64,000 nt of DNA, taken from positions 3,348,001 through 3,412,000 of the forward strand of contig CP093831.1 of assembly GCA_033063855.1 (NCBI GenBank), read 5' to 3'. Each line of letters starts with the position of its first letter. Position 1 is the first letter of the stretch. This DNA is from Smittia aterrima (taxonomy: Eukaryota > Arthropoda > Insecta > Diptera > Chironomidae). The notes beneath the pieces are model-generated. The model was not told the DNA's origin and ran no database searches. It saw only the letters and a list, made by a program, of their open reading frames with translations. Positions 1 to 12,286 of the stretch are shown here, piece by piece. Made by a program: the position numbers and the translations under genes.

Positions 1-591
1 CGTGAGATGACTTTTTTGTTATAGTCAAACAAACAAAAAATTTATTAAAATAAATCATTTGCTGTTTCAATTTAAGGTCAAGTCCAACGTGTAAAAAGTT
101 GATGGACGTGTCATTGACATTTAAACACTTCATATTTAGGATTGTGCAAAAAGAAGAATTTGTGCATTGTAATACCGGAGACTCAGACATTCTCTTTGCT
201 CTTTGTTAGAAACAAGCGTGATTTGTTTGTGAATTCTCTACGGGGTTCCCTGGTTCTAGGGACTGATCGTAAATAAGGTTAATCGTTTTAATCGCTTCAC
301 GCAAATTGTTATCAGACAATGCTAAAAATCAATACTTATTAATACTTTTCTAATCCATTTTCTATAAAACGAATCAACCTATCGCGACGAATAGTTTTTT
401 GTGTAGGCGAGGAGAGTCATTCACTCTTTTAAATTTTCCTCGCTCTTTCTCTTTCTTTGAAACAGCTGATTGTTTGTGTATAGAATTTTCTTCGTGATAT
501 ATTTTTAAATCTAAGCTTAATCTTTTAGTTTTATCGTTAAGTAATGATTCGAATTGAACTTCCAGATATCTAAAAGTAAAATCAAGCAAAA
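1..591. other. Upstream region of the ABCC gene, no gene seen
   Basis: AT-rich DNA before the first exon of the ABC transporter. The short open frame on the minus strand here has no recognisable domain. The 5' untranslated region and promoter of the transporter probably lie in the last few hundred bases, but no clear TATA box or initiator was picked out. Confidence 0.5.
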
Positions 592-3500
592 ATGGATAGC
601 AAACAGCAACGAAGTAAACCGATTCATCCACAAAGCCAAGCGAATCGCTTCAGCAAAATGACTTTTTGGTGGCTGAAAAATTTATACAGAACCGGACTGA
701 AGAGACCTCTAACTGATGAAGATGTCTTTGAGAATTTAAAAGATCATGACAGTCAGGAGATATCGGAAAAGTTTAGGAAGTTATGGGAAGAAGAATTAAA
801 GAGAAAATCTCCAAGTGTCTTACGAATGTTCTGGAGAGCCTATGGATTGGGTTTACTTATGGTCGGATTATCATTCTCAATAATGGAATCACTGCTACGA
901 TGTGTTCAACCTTTGTTCCTGGGGGCCTTATTGTCTTACTTCGTCGATCCGACAGTATCGAAAGAAGCTGCTTATGGTTACGCAGCAGGAATTGTGACTT
1001 GTTCTCTTCTCTCAGTGTTATCATTTCATCCGTTTATATATTTTGTTATTGAGCAAGGTATGTGAGATATCAATTGTTGCGATAATGACTAACAATCATT
1101 TACTTCTCAGGCATGAAACTAAGAATCGGATCATCAAGGCTCGTTTATGATAAAGTAAATAAATTGAAATACTTAGTAGGAACTTAAAATAAATAATTTT
1201 CATTCGCAGATACTTCGATTGTCAAAATCAGCTCAAGCCGATGGACTTCAAGGCCGCGTCATTAATCTCTTATCAAACGATTTTAGCAAGTTCGAACTTG
1301 CTTTGTGTTTCGTACACGATCTTTGGAAGGGGCCACTTGAAACGATACTTCTTGGATTTTTAGTTTATCGCGAAATTGGACCCTCGGGAATAATTGGAAT
1401 AGTTTTTATTCTGTCGTTTATTCCCTTACAATGTAAGCAATCTCTCAATAACAATCTGATTCAATTACTAATTAATGATTTCTTGATGTTTCAGCATATA
1501 TTGGAAAAATGTCTGCGACATTCCGTAATAGAACAACAAAGCGAACTGATATTCGAGTGAGATTGATGAACGAGATCATTAATGGAATTCAAATCATCAA
1601 GTTCTACGCTTGGGAAGAAAGTTTTGCAAAAGTAATTGAAAAGACACGAAAGAAGGAATTGCAAGCAGTTAAAGGAAGCTCCTACATCATGGCTTTGCTT
1701 TATTCAATGTGGGCAGTGTCTCGAGTCTCTCTTTTTCTCACAATGATCACTTACGTATCAACTGGAAATATTCTCACAGCAAGAAAAGTTTTCATCGTCT
1801 CGGCCTTTTACAACATCCTGAATGAGTCAATGGTTCATTTCTGGCCACTCGCAATCTCATTCTGTGCTCAAGGCTATGTCTCAACCAAAAGATTGAAGGA
1901 GTTCTTACTTATCAAAGAAACTAAACCGCCAGTGAAATCAAAAGAAGGAATCGAGAGCGACATCAAAAAGGATGATTTGTCTGGTAGATTCCACTTAACT
2001 GACTCAACAACAAAAGGATCAATTTTGTTTGAGAATGTGACAGGTGCGTGGGTGAATGAAGATGGCGAAGCGACAACTGGATTGAATGACATCAATTTGA
2101 AGATTTCCTCTGGAGAGCTCTACGCGATTGTTGGAGCTGTAGGTTCGGGAAAAACTTCGTTGCTTCATGCAATTCTAGGCGAACTTGAATTAGACTCAGG
2201 AACTTTGGAAGTTCATGGAGCATTGAGTTATGCAAATCAAGAATCTTTCATATTCGAGGGAAGTATTCGAAGTAATATTTTGTTCACTAACGAATATAAT
2301 CCTCAACGGTATGCTGATGTTGTTGACGTTTGCGGATTGAAAAAGGATTTTGAGCAATTCGAGTATGGCGACGAATCGTTGGTAGGAGAGAAAGGCGTTT
2401 CATTATCTGGAGGACAGAAGGCGCGTATCAATCTTGCTCGAGCTGTTTACAAGGAAAGCGACATTTATTTGTTAGACGACCCGCTCTCAGCTGTCGACAG
2501 TCACGTTGGCAAAAATATTTTCAACGAGTGCATCTTAAAGTTCCTTAAGGATAAAACAGTTCTGCTCGTTACGCATCAGATTCAACATTTGAACAAATTG
2601 GATAACATCTTAGTGATTGCTAACGGAGAAGTTAAAGCTCAAGGATCATACAAGGAATTGGAGAGAATGAAAATTTCAATGCTGATGCCATCAGATAGTC
2701 CAGAGCATGTTAAGAACGAAGTTGAACAGAAGAAACCAAGTTTACTCGAAAGAATTGCTTCTATGAATGAAGACGAAAGGCTGCCAGAAGAAGAGAAGGA
2801 AAATCAAGAACTCGGCTCAGTCAATCTTGGAGTTTATCAAAAGTATTTCAAATCCATCAAAAGTGTTCCACTCGTAGTTATTGTTCTTATGCTTCGAGTA
2901 ATCTGCCAATCCATCGCATCATTCATCGATTACTTTGTTGCGCAATGGGTGAACTTTGAAGAGTCAATTGCTGCTGAAAATATTGAAAGAATCAACAGTT
3001 CTAGCTTCATGATTCAAGGAGATTCTGTCGAGGAAAAACGTCAATCCTGGATCAACTTTTACATCATCATCGTAGTGTCCTTTGTAAGCATCATTCTCTG
3101 TGCAGAATTCTCTTTCTTCTACGCTTTGATAAGGTAAACTCATTACTAACTAAATAATCTTCAAATATTTCAAACGACTTTTTTATTCTCAGAGCTTCAA
3201 AGCATCTCCACGACAGCATGTTCCGTGGTTTGACTCAAACTTTCATGCTTTTCTTCAATCAAAATCCATCAGGTCGTATTCTCAATCGATTCTCTAAAGA
3301 CATTGGCAGTATCGACACTCAGTTACCTCAAGTTCTCTTCGAGTGCATTTGCGTAAGTTTAATTTATTCTTTCTCGTTATCCTTGAAAACTTATTTGTTA
3401 TTTCTTCTTCAACAGTTTGTCCTCGAAGTTTTGGCAGTGATGGTGCTCGTATCAATTGTGAACGTTTATTTCGTGATCCCAACTGTGATCATGGCCATCG

Positions 3501-4833
3501 TCATGTACGTTTTTCGTTATGTTTACATCAGTGCCTCTCGAAATCTTAAACGAGTTGAAAGTATTTCAAAATCTCCGATTTTCGCTCACACGAATGCAAC
3601 TCTTCAAGGACTAAGCACGATCAAAGCTTTCAATGCAGAAGAGGAAGTTAAAAGAAATTTTGATGCGTACATGAATCACAATAGTTCTGTAAGTGCTTTC
3701 TTTATTCTTTAGTTTCATTTTGGTTATGTCAAACTATTTCCCAATAGGCTTGGTTTACTTTCATGGCTTTAACGAGAAGCTTTGCGTTTTGGCTTGATCT
3801 CGTTTGCGTTATCTACATCGCAGTCATCACGTTCGCTTTTCTACAAATGGATTCATCAACGATTCCTGGTGGAAATGTTGGACTTGCCATCACACAAATC
3901 ATTGGACTCATCGGAATGATTCAATGGGGAATCAGACAAACGAGTGAATTGGAGAATCAAATGGTTTCAGTTGAAAGAGTTCTTGAATATTCAGAGCTTC
4001 CTAGCGAGGAAAAGAAAAGCACAGATAAAGCTTTGGCCCCGAAAGGTTGGCCTTCGATGGGAGAAATTGAGTTTGACGATTTATCGCTTTTCTACAATGA
4101 AGGCGAAAAGCCTGCGATCAAAAATTTGAAATTCGCTATCAAATCAAAGGAAAAGATTGGAATAGTTGGAAGAACTGGATCGGGCAAAAGTTCAACTATC
4201 CAAGCTCTTTTCCGAATGGCGAGTACAACTGGAACAATCAGAATTGATGGAATCGACACGAAACAATTAACACTTCAAGAACTTCGTCGAAATATTTCGA
4301 TTATCCCTCAAGATCCAATTCTGTTTTCTGGTTCATTACGCTCTAACTTGGATCCATTCGAAGAGAGCTCAGATGATGCCATTTGGACGGTTCTCGGTCA
4401 AGTTGAACTTAAAGAAACAGTGTCAACACTTTCTGGCGGTTTGATGTGCAAAATATCTGATGGTGGTGCAAACTTCTCGTTAGGTCAACGTCAATTGATT
4501 TGCCTTGGTCGCGCGCTGTTGCGCAAAAATAAAATTCTGGTGCTAGATGAAGCTACCGCAAGTGTCGACTATGAAACCGATTCCTTGATCCAGAAAACAA
4601 TCACGAGCGAATTTTCTGAGTGCACTGTAATCACAATAGCACATCGTCTTCACACTGTAATCAATGCAGATAAGATTCTAGTAATGGACGGCGGTTCGAT
4701 GGTTGAGTTCGACATTCCACATTTATTACTACAAAAAGACGGATACTTAACGCACCTGGTGAATGAAACTTCATCAACACTTAATGATATAGCAAGAGAA
4801 AGCTTTGAGACAAAACATCCAAAGCAAGAGTAG
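592..4833 (+). CDS. ABCC-family (MRP4-like) full ABC transporter
   Basis: Seven exons splice to 1296 aa: 592-1057, 1111-1154, 1210-1432, 1495-3133, 3193-3352, 3416-3688, 3748-4833, all GT-AG and frame-consistent. Architecture is TMD1-NBD1-TMD2-NBD2, the length of vertebrate ABCC4. NBD1 (about residues 430-640) has Walker A GAVGSGKTS (458-466), signature LSGGQ (548-552) and Walker B IYLLDD (568-573); the residue after Walker B is Asp instead of Glu, as is usual in ABCC NBD1. NBD2 has Walker A GRTGSGKSS (1076-1084), a variant signature FSLGQ (about 1178-1182) and Walker B ILVLDE (1198-1203), so it should be the main hydrolysing site. No N-terminal TMD0 is present, which places it among the short MRPs (ABCC4 and the insect l(2)03659-like group). 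Family role: ATP-driven export of organic anions or conjugates at the plasma membrane. Substrate unknown. Confidence 0.93.
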
Positions 4834-4897
4834 CCTTTTGTATTTAATAGTTTGTAGATAATCTTTGTCCACTCATTTATGCATCTCAATACTTTAA

Positions 4898-4903
4898 AAT
4901 AAA
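4898..4903 (+). terminator. Poly(A) signal of the ABCC gene
   Basis: AATAAA 65 bp after the stop codon of the transporter. Confidence 0.6.
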
Positions 4904-5137
4904 TTGAAAGAATTTATGCAAAAGCAATCATATTTTTTAATTTGATATTTGTTTTATTGTGCATACAGCTAGGAAGACATTAAGGAAAGAAAAATGAGAC
5001 TCTCTCAGATTTGACGGTTGAAACAATTTTTCAAATGAATGTCTAATGTTGAAGTTATCGAGGTTTGATTCTTAGCAGGTTTCAACAAAAGATTTTTTTA
5101 CAATTACAAGAAATTAAGTAAAATAGAACAGATTAAA

Positions 5138-6593
5138 ATGCCGTGGTGGTATTTCGAAAAAGAAGAGCTAAAGAACACTCCAACGAGGCGAGATGGAGTC
5201 GATTTTGAAACTGAGAAGCGATACCGGCGGTGAGTTTGTGAAAAGATGAATGTTCGACATGAAATTCAAGTGCAAAATTTGTTTACATTTTAGTGAAGCG
5301 ACAAGTTTCATTAAAGATTGTGGGAATCTGATGAACTTAGGCTATGCTACAATGCACACGGCGATCGTCTACATGCATCGATTCTACATGTTTCATTCCT
5401 TTAAGACTTTTCCAAGATACGTGACAGCGTGTAGTTGTTTGTTTCTAGCAGGCAAAGTGGTGAGCAAAATCGTGTTTTGCAATTCAGAGGAAGATTATCT
5501 AACAAACATTCAACTTTGAACACTTTAAACTTTAGGAAGAGACACCGAAAAAGTGTCGAGATATCATTCGGAAAGCATCCACAATTCTGTCGCATCAAAA
5601 ATTGATGTCATTCGGCGAAGATCCCAAAGAAGAAGTGATTACGATGGAGAGAATATTACTGAAGACAATTAAGTTTGACCTACAAGTTGACCATCCGTAT
5701 AGATTTCTAATCGAGTACGCGAAGTGTCTTAAAACTAATGGAACAACTCCAAAGGAACAAGTCGTTCAAAAAGCTTGGAATTTCATCAACGATTCTTTGG
5801 AGACTACGCTTTGCTTACAATGGGAACCAGAGATCATCGCTGTCGCAATGATGTATCTTGCATGTAAAATTTCGAAATATGATGTTATCGATTGGACGGG
5901 CAGAATGCCAGAGCAACAAAAATGGTGGGACATGTTTGTGAAGGAAATTACGAAAAATATTCTTGACGACATCTGCCATCAGGTGAGACTTTTCCTCATT
6001 ACCACAAATAAATTCTTTACAAATTTTCTTTCCTTCAGGTTCTTGATCTTTATCAGCAAAAGGATAAAACAGAAGCTCCAGATAGTCCTCCGCAAAGACC
6101 TCCTAGCAAAGCGTCTCCTCCAATGAAGCGAACTCGATTGCAACAATCGCCTGTGTCATCAACTAGAGCAGTCACTAATCAAATACCGGTCAAGGTTTGT
6201 TTGGATTTTTCGATATTGATTTTAAGGTTCTAAAAGTTTTATTTGAAGGTATCGAGCGGAGATCACGACATGTCAAAAGTGCCTCAACCAGTTATTCACA
6301 ACCCTTACAACTATCCATCTACGAGTTACAATCAATTGACATCAAATCCTCCACTGCCTGTTCATTCAGCTGTTCATCAGAAGCCACCTCTGCCAACAGC
6401 ATCTTATCATATGCCTAATAACATGAATCCACTTCCAACGTCTCAGCCGCCGCCTCCCCAGCCGATGAGATATCCAGAAGACGTGAGATTTCCTCCTACG
6501 GGCGTAAACAATTTTTATCAACAACCAGGAAGTTTCTATCCTCCTCATAAAAATCGTCCATCCAATCATTATCATCAGCCGTATCACCACTAG
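5138..6593 (+). CDS. CycK: Cyclin K
   Basis: Five exons (5138-5229, 5294-5459, 5536-5982, 6039-6194, 6249-6593) give 401 aa, close to the fly length. The N-terminus MPWWYFEKEELKNTP matches the cyclin K/T start motif. The two cyclin folds follow; diagnostic stretches are IVYMHRFYMFHSFK, LFLAGKVEETPKKC, FDLQVDHPY and LQWEPEIIAVAMMYLA. The last two exons encode a low-complexity Pro/His/Tyr-rich tail with several PPLP and PPPPQP runs. Known role of the family: regulatory subunit of CDK12/CDK13, which phosphorylates the RNA polymerase II C-terminal domain during elongation in the nucleus. Cyclin T is the main alternative, but the EETPKKC-DDPKEEV-type spacing and the short tail favour cyclin K. Its 5' end lies about 230 bp from the ABCC poly(A) signal. 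Confidence 0.93.
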
Positions 6594-7022
6594 AAGACAA
6601 TTATTTGTACAATCACATTTCATATTGATGTTAAAGAATTCTGAAATAAATGTGGATGTAAAAAATTACAAGATTGCCGATCGTTTATGCTCGAAAATAT
6701 CCAATTTATTGCTGATGGTTTTATAAAAGTTAGTCGTTTATATTTATTTAAAAAATTCTCTCTTCTCTCCTTTGACAATGAGCTCGTTAAGTGGTAAGTG
6801 TAAAGGTTTGAGTTAAAATAAATTCATTTAAATGTTAAGCACTCGTTAATAAGGCACAACTCTTGAATATCGTCGATCAGCGTGTTCTTCACGAACAACA
6901 AGAAGACGATACGATTAAATTTGACATGCTGTTCGTGGGCGGATCGTTTAAATAATTTAAGTACATACGTTTCGATTAAATATGACAATTTTAAATGTAA
7001 ATCAAGAAATTTGTTAATGCTG
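6594..7022. other. Convergent 3' ends of cyclin K and Pez
   Basis: Untranslated DNA between two converging genes. An AATAAA for cyclin K lies at 6645-6650, 52 bp after its stop. No independent gene is seen. Confidence 0.6.
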
Positions 7023-10000
7023 TTAGATCAAGCGTGTTTGACGAAGATAATGAATCAAAAGTGAATAGATGAACTTGTATTGAACAAGTGATGGGACAAC
7101 TTTGTCTCTCTGCTCTCTCAACTGCCCAATGACACGAGGAATATCGATATCCTTTAAAGCAATGTTTAGTTTTAATTGAAAGCTTAAGGAAGATATTTCT
7201 TGAGCTTACCTGATTATGGTCCAACGTGTAAAGCAGCAAATCAGACACGAGTGTGAGACCAGTGCGTTCTCCTTCATTGCAATGGATCAATACCGGTGGG
7301 TTACAATTATGACCTGGAGGTACTTCAGAGACTGAAGCTAATCGTACCGAGTTCATTTCCTCAAGGAATTCTGTTGAAAGAAGTGAAAATTATTTTTTTT
7401 CAATTTCAAATGAAGATCAATTACTCACTTAAATATTGTGAAAGATTTTTTGGACAATGTTGTTCGTTAAACTCGTACCAAGAAAGATGCCAAATCGAAC
7501 GATACCGGCGACTCACAGTGTGATAGATTCGCAGCTTGCTTGTCGTCACTTTATTTGTTTCTTGCGAAAACTCTCGCCAAACTTGATACTGAAATAGAAT
7601 GAAAAATGAATAAGAGTTGTTTGTTGGTGATTCGTTTAGAAAACAATTCTTACTTGACCATATTCGAGGCATCTTTCACTAGTCGTTGGAATATAACAGA
7701 AATCATCCGACAACTGAATCAGAAGATAAACGTCAGCTTCCCAAACGCACTGCCAGAAGATATCAGCAGTCAAAGAATCGATAGGCGACTGGGCGGCGAT
7801 GTAGAATCGCTGTTTTTGTCCTACTGTACTCTGTGGAAAAAAAGAGATTTAGGAAAAGTCGCAATTTGCTTTTTTGATTGACTCACTGAAATATGTGAAG
7901 CATTGACGTAACCCATTCTATTTTCTCGTGTTGATGTGAGCTTCACTCGGTTCTCGTCCATTGGCAGCAAAGTTCTGTCAGAGTTCTTGTTTCGATTTTC
8001 TTCATGGATCGCGCACGAATACTGAGCATTCTCTTTTCGTTTTGGAATTCTTTCAAATTCCAGGAAAAGTTGGGAATCGTTGAGTTTAGCTTCGAGTAGT
8101 TGACCTAACTTCTCTTTACTAATGTTTGATGGCAAAGGCTGCAGTCGGGGAAGACCTGTTGACCAACGATGCTTTAAATTGCTGTCGGCTTCTTTGTTGA
8201 TTTCAGGTGTCTTCTCCTTCTTGCTTTTATCCTTTTCTCGACCAAGCGTGGCACTCTTCTGCTTATTCTTACCTCCACCGCTTAAAATATTCCAGATTTT
8301 GTTTCGCTTTTCACCTTTCTCCTTTTTACGATTCATTCCCGTGCTGATTCCTGAGTCAGTTGTGTCTGTTGTGTTCACGGTGGATATAGACGACGTTCCT
8401 GATGTGTTGAGCGTATTACTCTGATGCTGCTGTCGCTGCTTCATTTGCTGATTATGGTAAAGATTTGAGGCAGAGGCTGACGAGGGGATGTTATTTAAAT
8501 TAACATCTTTCTCGTGTGATATGTTGATTTTCGAAGTCGAACCTGACATACTATTGCCATTGTTGACGTCGCTTTTCACAATGAGATAATGCTGCTGCTT
8601 CTGTTTCGAATTTTCATTGCCATTCAACGATTCATTGACGTTTCTGTTGCTATTGTTAAAATGATTCATCATATTCGTTGTTGACACCGTGACCATTGAC
8701 TGCTCCGATTGATTGAGTCGAGGCTGGGGCAAAACAAGTGCTCTCTTTTCGATCGGCATTCGCTGTGGCTCGTTGTTCCTCGGCCTCGCCTCATAAGATG
8801 GCATTGGAAAGTTTTCATAGATTGGTTCACTTATATGCGAATTGGACAGATTCAAAGCATTGAGGCTGTGATTGCGTTGCTGTTTATGCAGATAATACTC
8901 CATATCGGCCATTTGTTGAGCTGCGGCAGCCGATGCAGTTCGATAAATTAAATTGTTCGGTATGTGCTTCGTAGGAAACAAATTCGGGTTTGCAGTTTCA
9001 ATAAAATTTAGGTTCTCGTAAGTAGCGTGTGGCAAAAAGCTGTGAGAATGTCTCAGTCTCTGCTTCATTCCAGCTGGTGACGATATTGATGTGTATGGAT
9101 AAATAATCGAGGACGGAATAAGTCCATGTTGAAGAAGAGTTCTCGACGATACAAGATCCGGCGAGGATCCCGATGTTCTGTAACCAAATATTCCGCGATG
9201 ACTCGCAAGAGCTAGATCAGGTGTAGATGTTGAACTAAGACGATTTGCTGTATACTGAGGAGGAGATTTCACTGCCATCATCTTAAAACGATGCGGCAAT
9301 CCGTAGTCAGATGCGTCCGAGTAGTGTGGTCCAGTATTTTGAGTCACGTCAGGGTAATGCGGTACATGAGTTTGTGGATGTGCAAAATTCTCGTACATCG
9401 ATTGTCCAGCTACTTCAGGCTGGGATCCTCTGATTTTTTGTTGAATCGCTGCTTCATATGATGGTGCAGGTCGATAGGTGGGCAGAAGACTCTTTAGTCT
9501 TTCTTTGTTGATATTCAAATTGCTATTCGCAAGATCTAAACATGAAGAACTCTGTGCACGATTTATAAGCGAAGCGTTTGATCCAACAGGATTCCATTGA
9601 CTACTGCCCATCATTGGATTCATTGGTAGATTGACATCAATCGCCGATGCTTGAAGTGAAGTTCTTGAATCTATTTGGTTGTTGTTGAGAAGCGATTCAG
9701 ATGATGTTATCCACTTATTTGCAGCATTTGTCGTACTGAGATTAGTGTTGCTACCTGGTGCAACGAGCGCTGAGTTGGAAGAATAATAAAGCTTGTCGTT
9801 TGATGCAAGCAGGTCTTCTCTGCTGTCGTTGAAGCCCTCGGGAAGATTTTGGAATAAGCTCAAGTTAACTTGACTGGCATGGTTCTGAAAATATTGAAAA
9901 CGTTATTTCAGTTATCATGAAATTGTTTTACTAATCTTACCATGGCATGATTCTGTTCGAAGTTCATGAAAAATGTGTGTTGACTGACACAAAGCTTCCA

Positions 10001-11388
10001 GATATATCGTCCAGCTTCAGCGTCTTGCAAATTGAATCCTACATTCTGACTCGAGTCGGTGCACTCAATGTTAAAAGTTCGCTTATGATTCACAACATTC
10101 ACGATCTCTCGCCACGGATAAAACTTGTGACTTCCTGAATTTCCAACTATCACGCCAGAGACTGAAATTCCCAGCATAACTTCAACACCACTCTCATTGC
10201 GAGCCATGAATGTTTCTTGACCATATCCATCAAGTTGTTGGCAAAGTGAAATGTACAATTCTTCGGCTGCTTTTTGTGGAACGTCGTGAACTTCATCATG
10301 ATGTTGAATCACTTCTTCTGTTAAAGCTTCAAGCATTCCTTCATCGACTAAATGCTTTGGAAATGATAGCAATGATTTTAAATAGTCGACCGAGCTAGAA
10401 ATAATGAGTTTAATTAACTGCTCATAAGAGAATTATATTCTAAGCAAACTTACTTGTGACGATCTTGATAGTTTCCATACTCAGCTTGCCTACTGTAATT
10501 GGCAAGGATCACTGCTTGCTTTGGATCACAGCTGATTCTTCCTTCGATGATATCTTGCTTGAGTTGTAAAAAGTAATAATTCCTTGTTGTTTCATCAGAT
10601 ATCAGCGAAACTCCAGAGATAACATAGTACATAATTCGAAGGTAAAGCACTTTCGTATTTGACGCATATTTTTCCAGTTGACGATTAAGTGGTCTATCTA
10701 AGTCAACCCATCTCATATCTGACTCATCATTCGCTCCCTTTGGATAAAATCGGAGTCCAAAAAACTCATTCTGGATTAGTCCCGCTCTCTGACAGACATT
10801 CTCCAAGCACTCTGACCCTTTGCTTTCAGAGCTGAGTGTACAATCAACGTTCGATCCATCTGTAATGAATTTAAAGTTTTATGAGCATCGGCAATAAAAG
10901 TCGCTCGTTCGTCGTGTGATTCACTTTCATTACAACGATTCTCGTCAAACAGCCTTCAAAGCCGTAAATGAGAACTGTGGAATTTCTAGTACACACAAAT
11001 CTTATCTAATCATTTAAAATATTTTTCTTCGTCTGAATTTCACAACAAAAGTGAACGAGCGCTGAAGAATTCGTGCTTCATTTGATTAGAAGATTCCTCA
11101 CGTCGCCTGGAATGCGCGCGCGAGAAAATCCCGCGTGTTTGTAATTCGACATCGTAAAGGGCGACAATAGCATTGACAGGTTTTCTCAAACACCTTGCAT
11201 TCATTGCTTGTGAGAAAAATATTCCAAATTAGGCACAAACACAAGCTCAGTGAGCAGGAAGTGTGACGATTGGGCGATTTAGGGAGTTTATGCAAGAAAT
11301 TCTTACCGAGGCATACAACGGAGATAACATACAAGTCTTTGCTCATAACATTATACTGTCGCGACTTCTTTAATAACTTGAAAGGCAT
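7023..11388 (-). CDS. Pez: FERM-domain tyrosine phosphatase-like protein Pez (PTPN14/PTPN21 family)
   Basis: Eight exons on the minus strand (11388-11307, 10859-10454, 10394-9941, 9884-7887, 7830-7654, 7588-7429, 7370-7210, 7151-7023) give 1188 aa, the length of human PTPN14. Residues about 20-320 are a FERM domain opening MPFKLLKKSRQYNV. A long disordered middle follows (about 315-900), rich in Asn, Gln and Ser, with a PPQY motif (about 522-525) suited to WW domains and the conserved YRPAPSYEA segment. The C-terminal PTP domain (about 925-1188) contains NASHIS and ends in TRLI as in vertebrate homologues. The family acts at the cortex with Kibra to restrain Yorkie/YAP (Hippo pathway). Oddity: the catalytic loop reads HCNEGERTG (Cys1123, Arg1128), Cys-X4-Arg instead of Cys-X5-Arg, and the WPD position reads F-N-E (1079-1081), so the domain is predicted inactive. 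It starts head-to-head with NDUFB9. Confidence 0.93.
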
Positions 11389-11689
11389 TTTTAATTTAGC
11401 TGTTTTCGATTTCTTGCATTTTCACTTTTGGAGGCACTTGGACACAAACTTTTGATGTCGTTGAATAGTTGAAATCTTTATTGACTGAACTGATAATGTT
11501 TTAATGAACAAAATAAGACGATGAACGAGTTTAAAACAAAACTATCTTGAACTATGCATTTGTCGTCTGTGAAATTAGAAACAATAATAATCTGATTAGT
11601 TGAGTCCCCTTCGAAGAATTTTTTATCCACCAGATGGGGTTTTGTTATCCGAGACAAATTAAATCGAAAATTTTAGTAATTTTTTCATA
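11389..11689. promoter_or_regulatory. Bidirectional promoter region, Pez / NDUFB9
   Basis: 301 bp separate the start codons of the divergent genes Pez (-) and NDUFB9 (+). Both promoters and both 5' leaders must fit here. No TATA box is obvious. Confidence 0.55.
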
Positions 11690-12201
11690 ATGACGTCTCT
11701 GGCTCACACTCGCCGTGTGAAAAGCTTGTACAAGCAAGCGTTGCGTTGTCTTGGATCGTGGTATGACTACCGGTAAGGGCATCATCTTTGCCATAACTGA
11801 AGTCGCTGGAAAAAAGCGAATTAAAATTATGTAAGCAAAACAAAAACATAATTTTCGATTATTGTAGACCGCGTTATCGCTATGAAGCTGTTTTAATGCG
11901 AGATCGCTTCGACCAAAAAGTCAAACTCCGGGATTACCGTGAAATTGAAGCTGTCGTCGCAGCAGGCGAAGAAGAACTTTTCAATAAACAACATCCACAA
12001 CCAAGAAAGTTCCCAATGTCGCCAGGAGGTGTTGCTTTTCAACGTGAAGTAATTCCACCTGACTGGGTCGTTGATCATTGGCATCCACTTGAGAAGGCAA
12101 TGTATCCGGATTACTTCGCTCGTCGTGAACTGAGAAAGAAGGAGTTTTTGGCTAAATGGGATCTTCAACACGGAAAGGGAGATCCTGATGCTCACCATTA
12201 G
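11690..12201 (+). CDS. NDUFB9: NADH dehydrogenase 1 beta subcomplex subunit 9 (B22)
   Basis: Two exons, 11690-11772 and 11868-12201, encode 138 aa (fly orthologue of similar length, human 179). The N-terminal exon MTSLAHTRRVKSLYKQALR carries the LYR-type motif (LYK) of the Complex1_LYR family. The second exon has the diagnostic segments LFNKQHPQPRKFPMSPGG and WHPLEKAMYPDYFARRE. Known role: accessory subunit of mitochondrial complex I on the matrix-facing part of the membrane arm. The human C-terminal extension is absent, as in other insects. It ends 83 bp from the stop codon of convergent DPM1. Confidence 0.94.
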
Positions 12202-12238
12202 TGAGTCTTTGCGACTAGTGTGTTAATTGAAACAAAGA

Positions 12239-12244
12239 AATAAA
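12239..12244 (+). terminator. Poly(A) signal of NDUFB9
   Basis: AATAAA 38 bp after the stop codon. Confidence 0.65.
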
Positions 12245-12280
12245 TCAGTGGATGAAAATTTAATGGAAAAGTTTTTACTT

Positions 12281-12286
12281 TTTATT
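12281..12286 (-). terminator. Poly(A) signal of DPM1 overlapping its stop codon
   Basis: On the minus strand the gene ends GTTTAATAAA: the TAA stop (12287-12285) and the AATAAA signal (12286-12281) share two bases. The 3' untranslated region must therefore be only about 10-30 nt long. Confidence 0.6.

Noticed and set aside
11098..11306. Open-frame continuation of Pez exon 1 past its donor site
   Set aside because: The frame reads into the intron; family identity stops exactly at the GTAAGA donor at 11306 and resumes at 10859.
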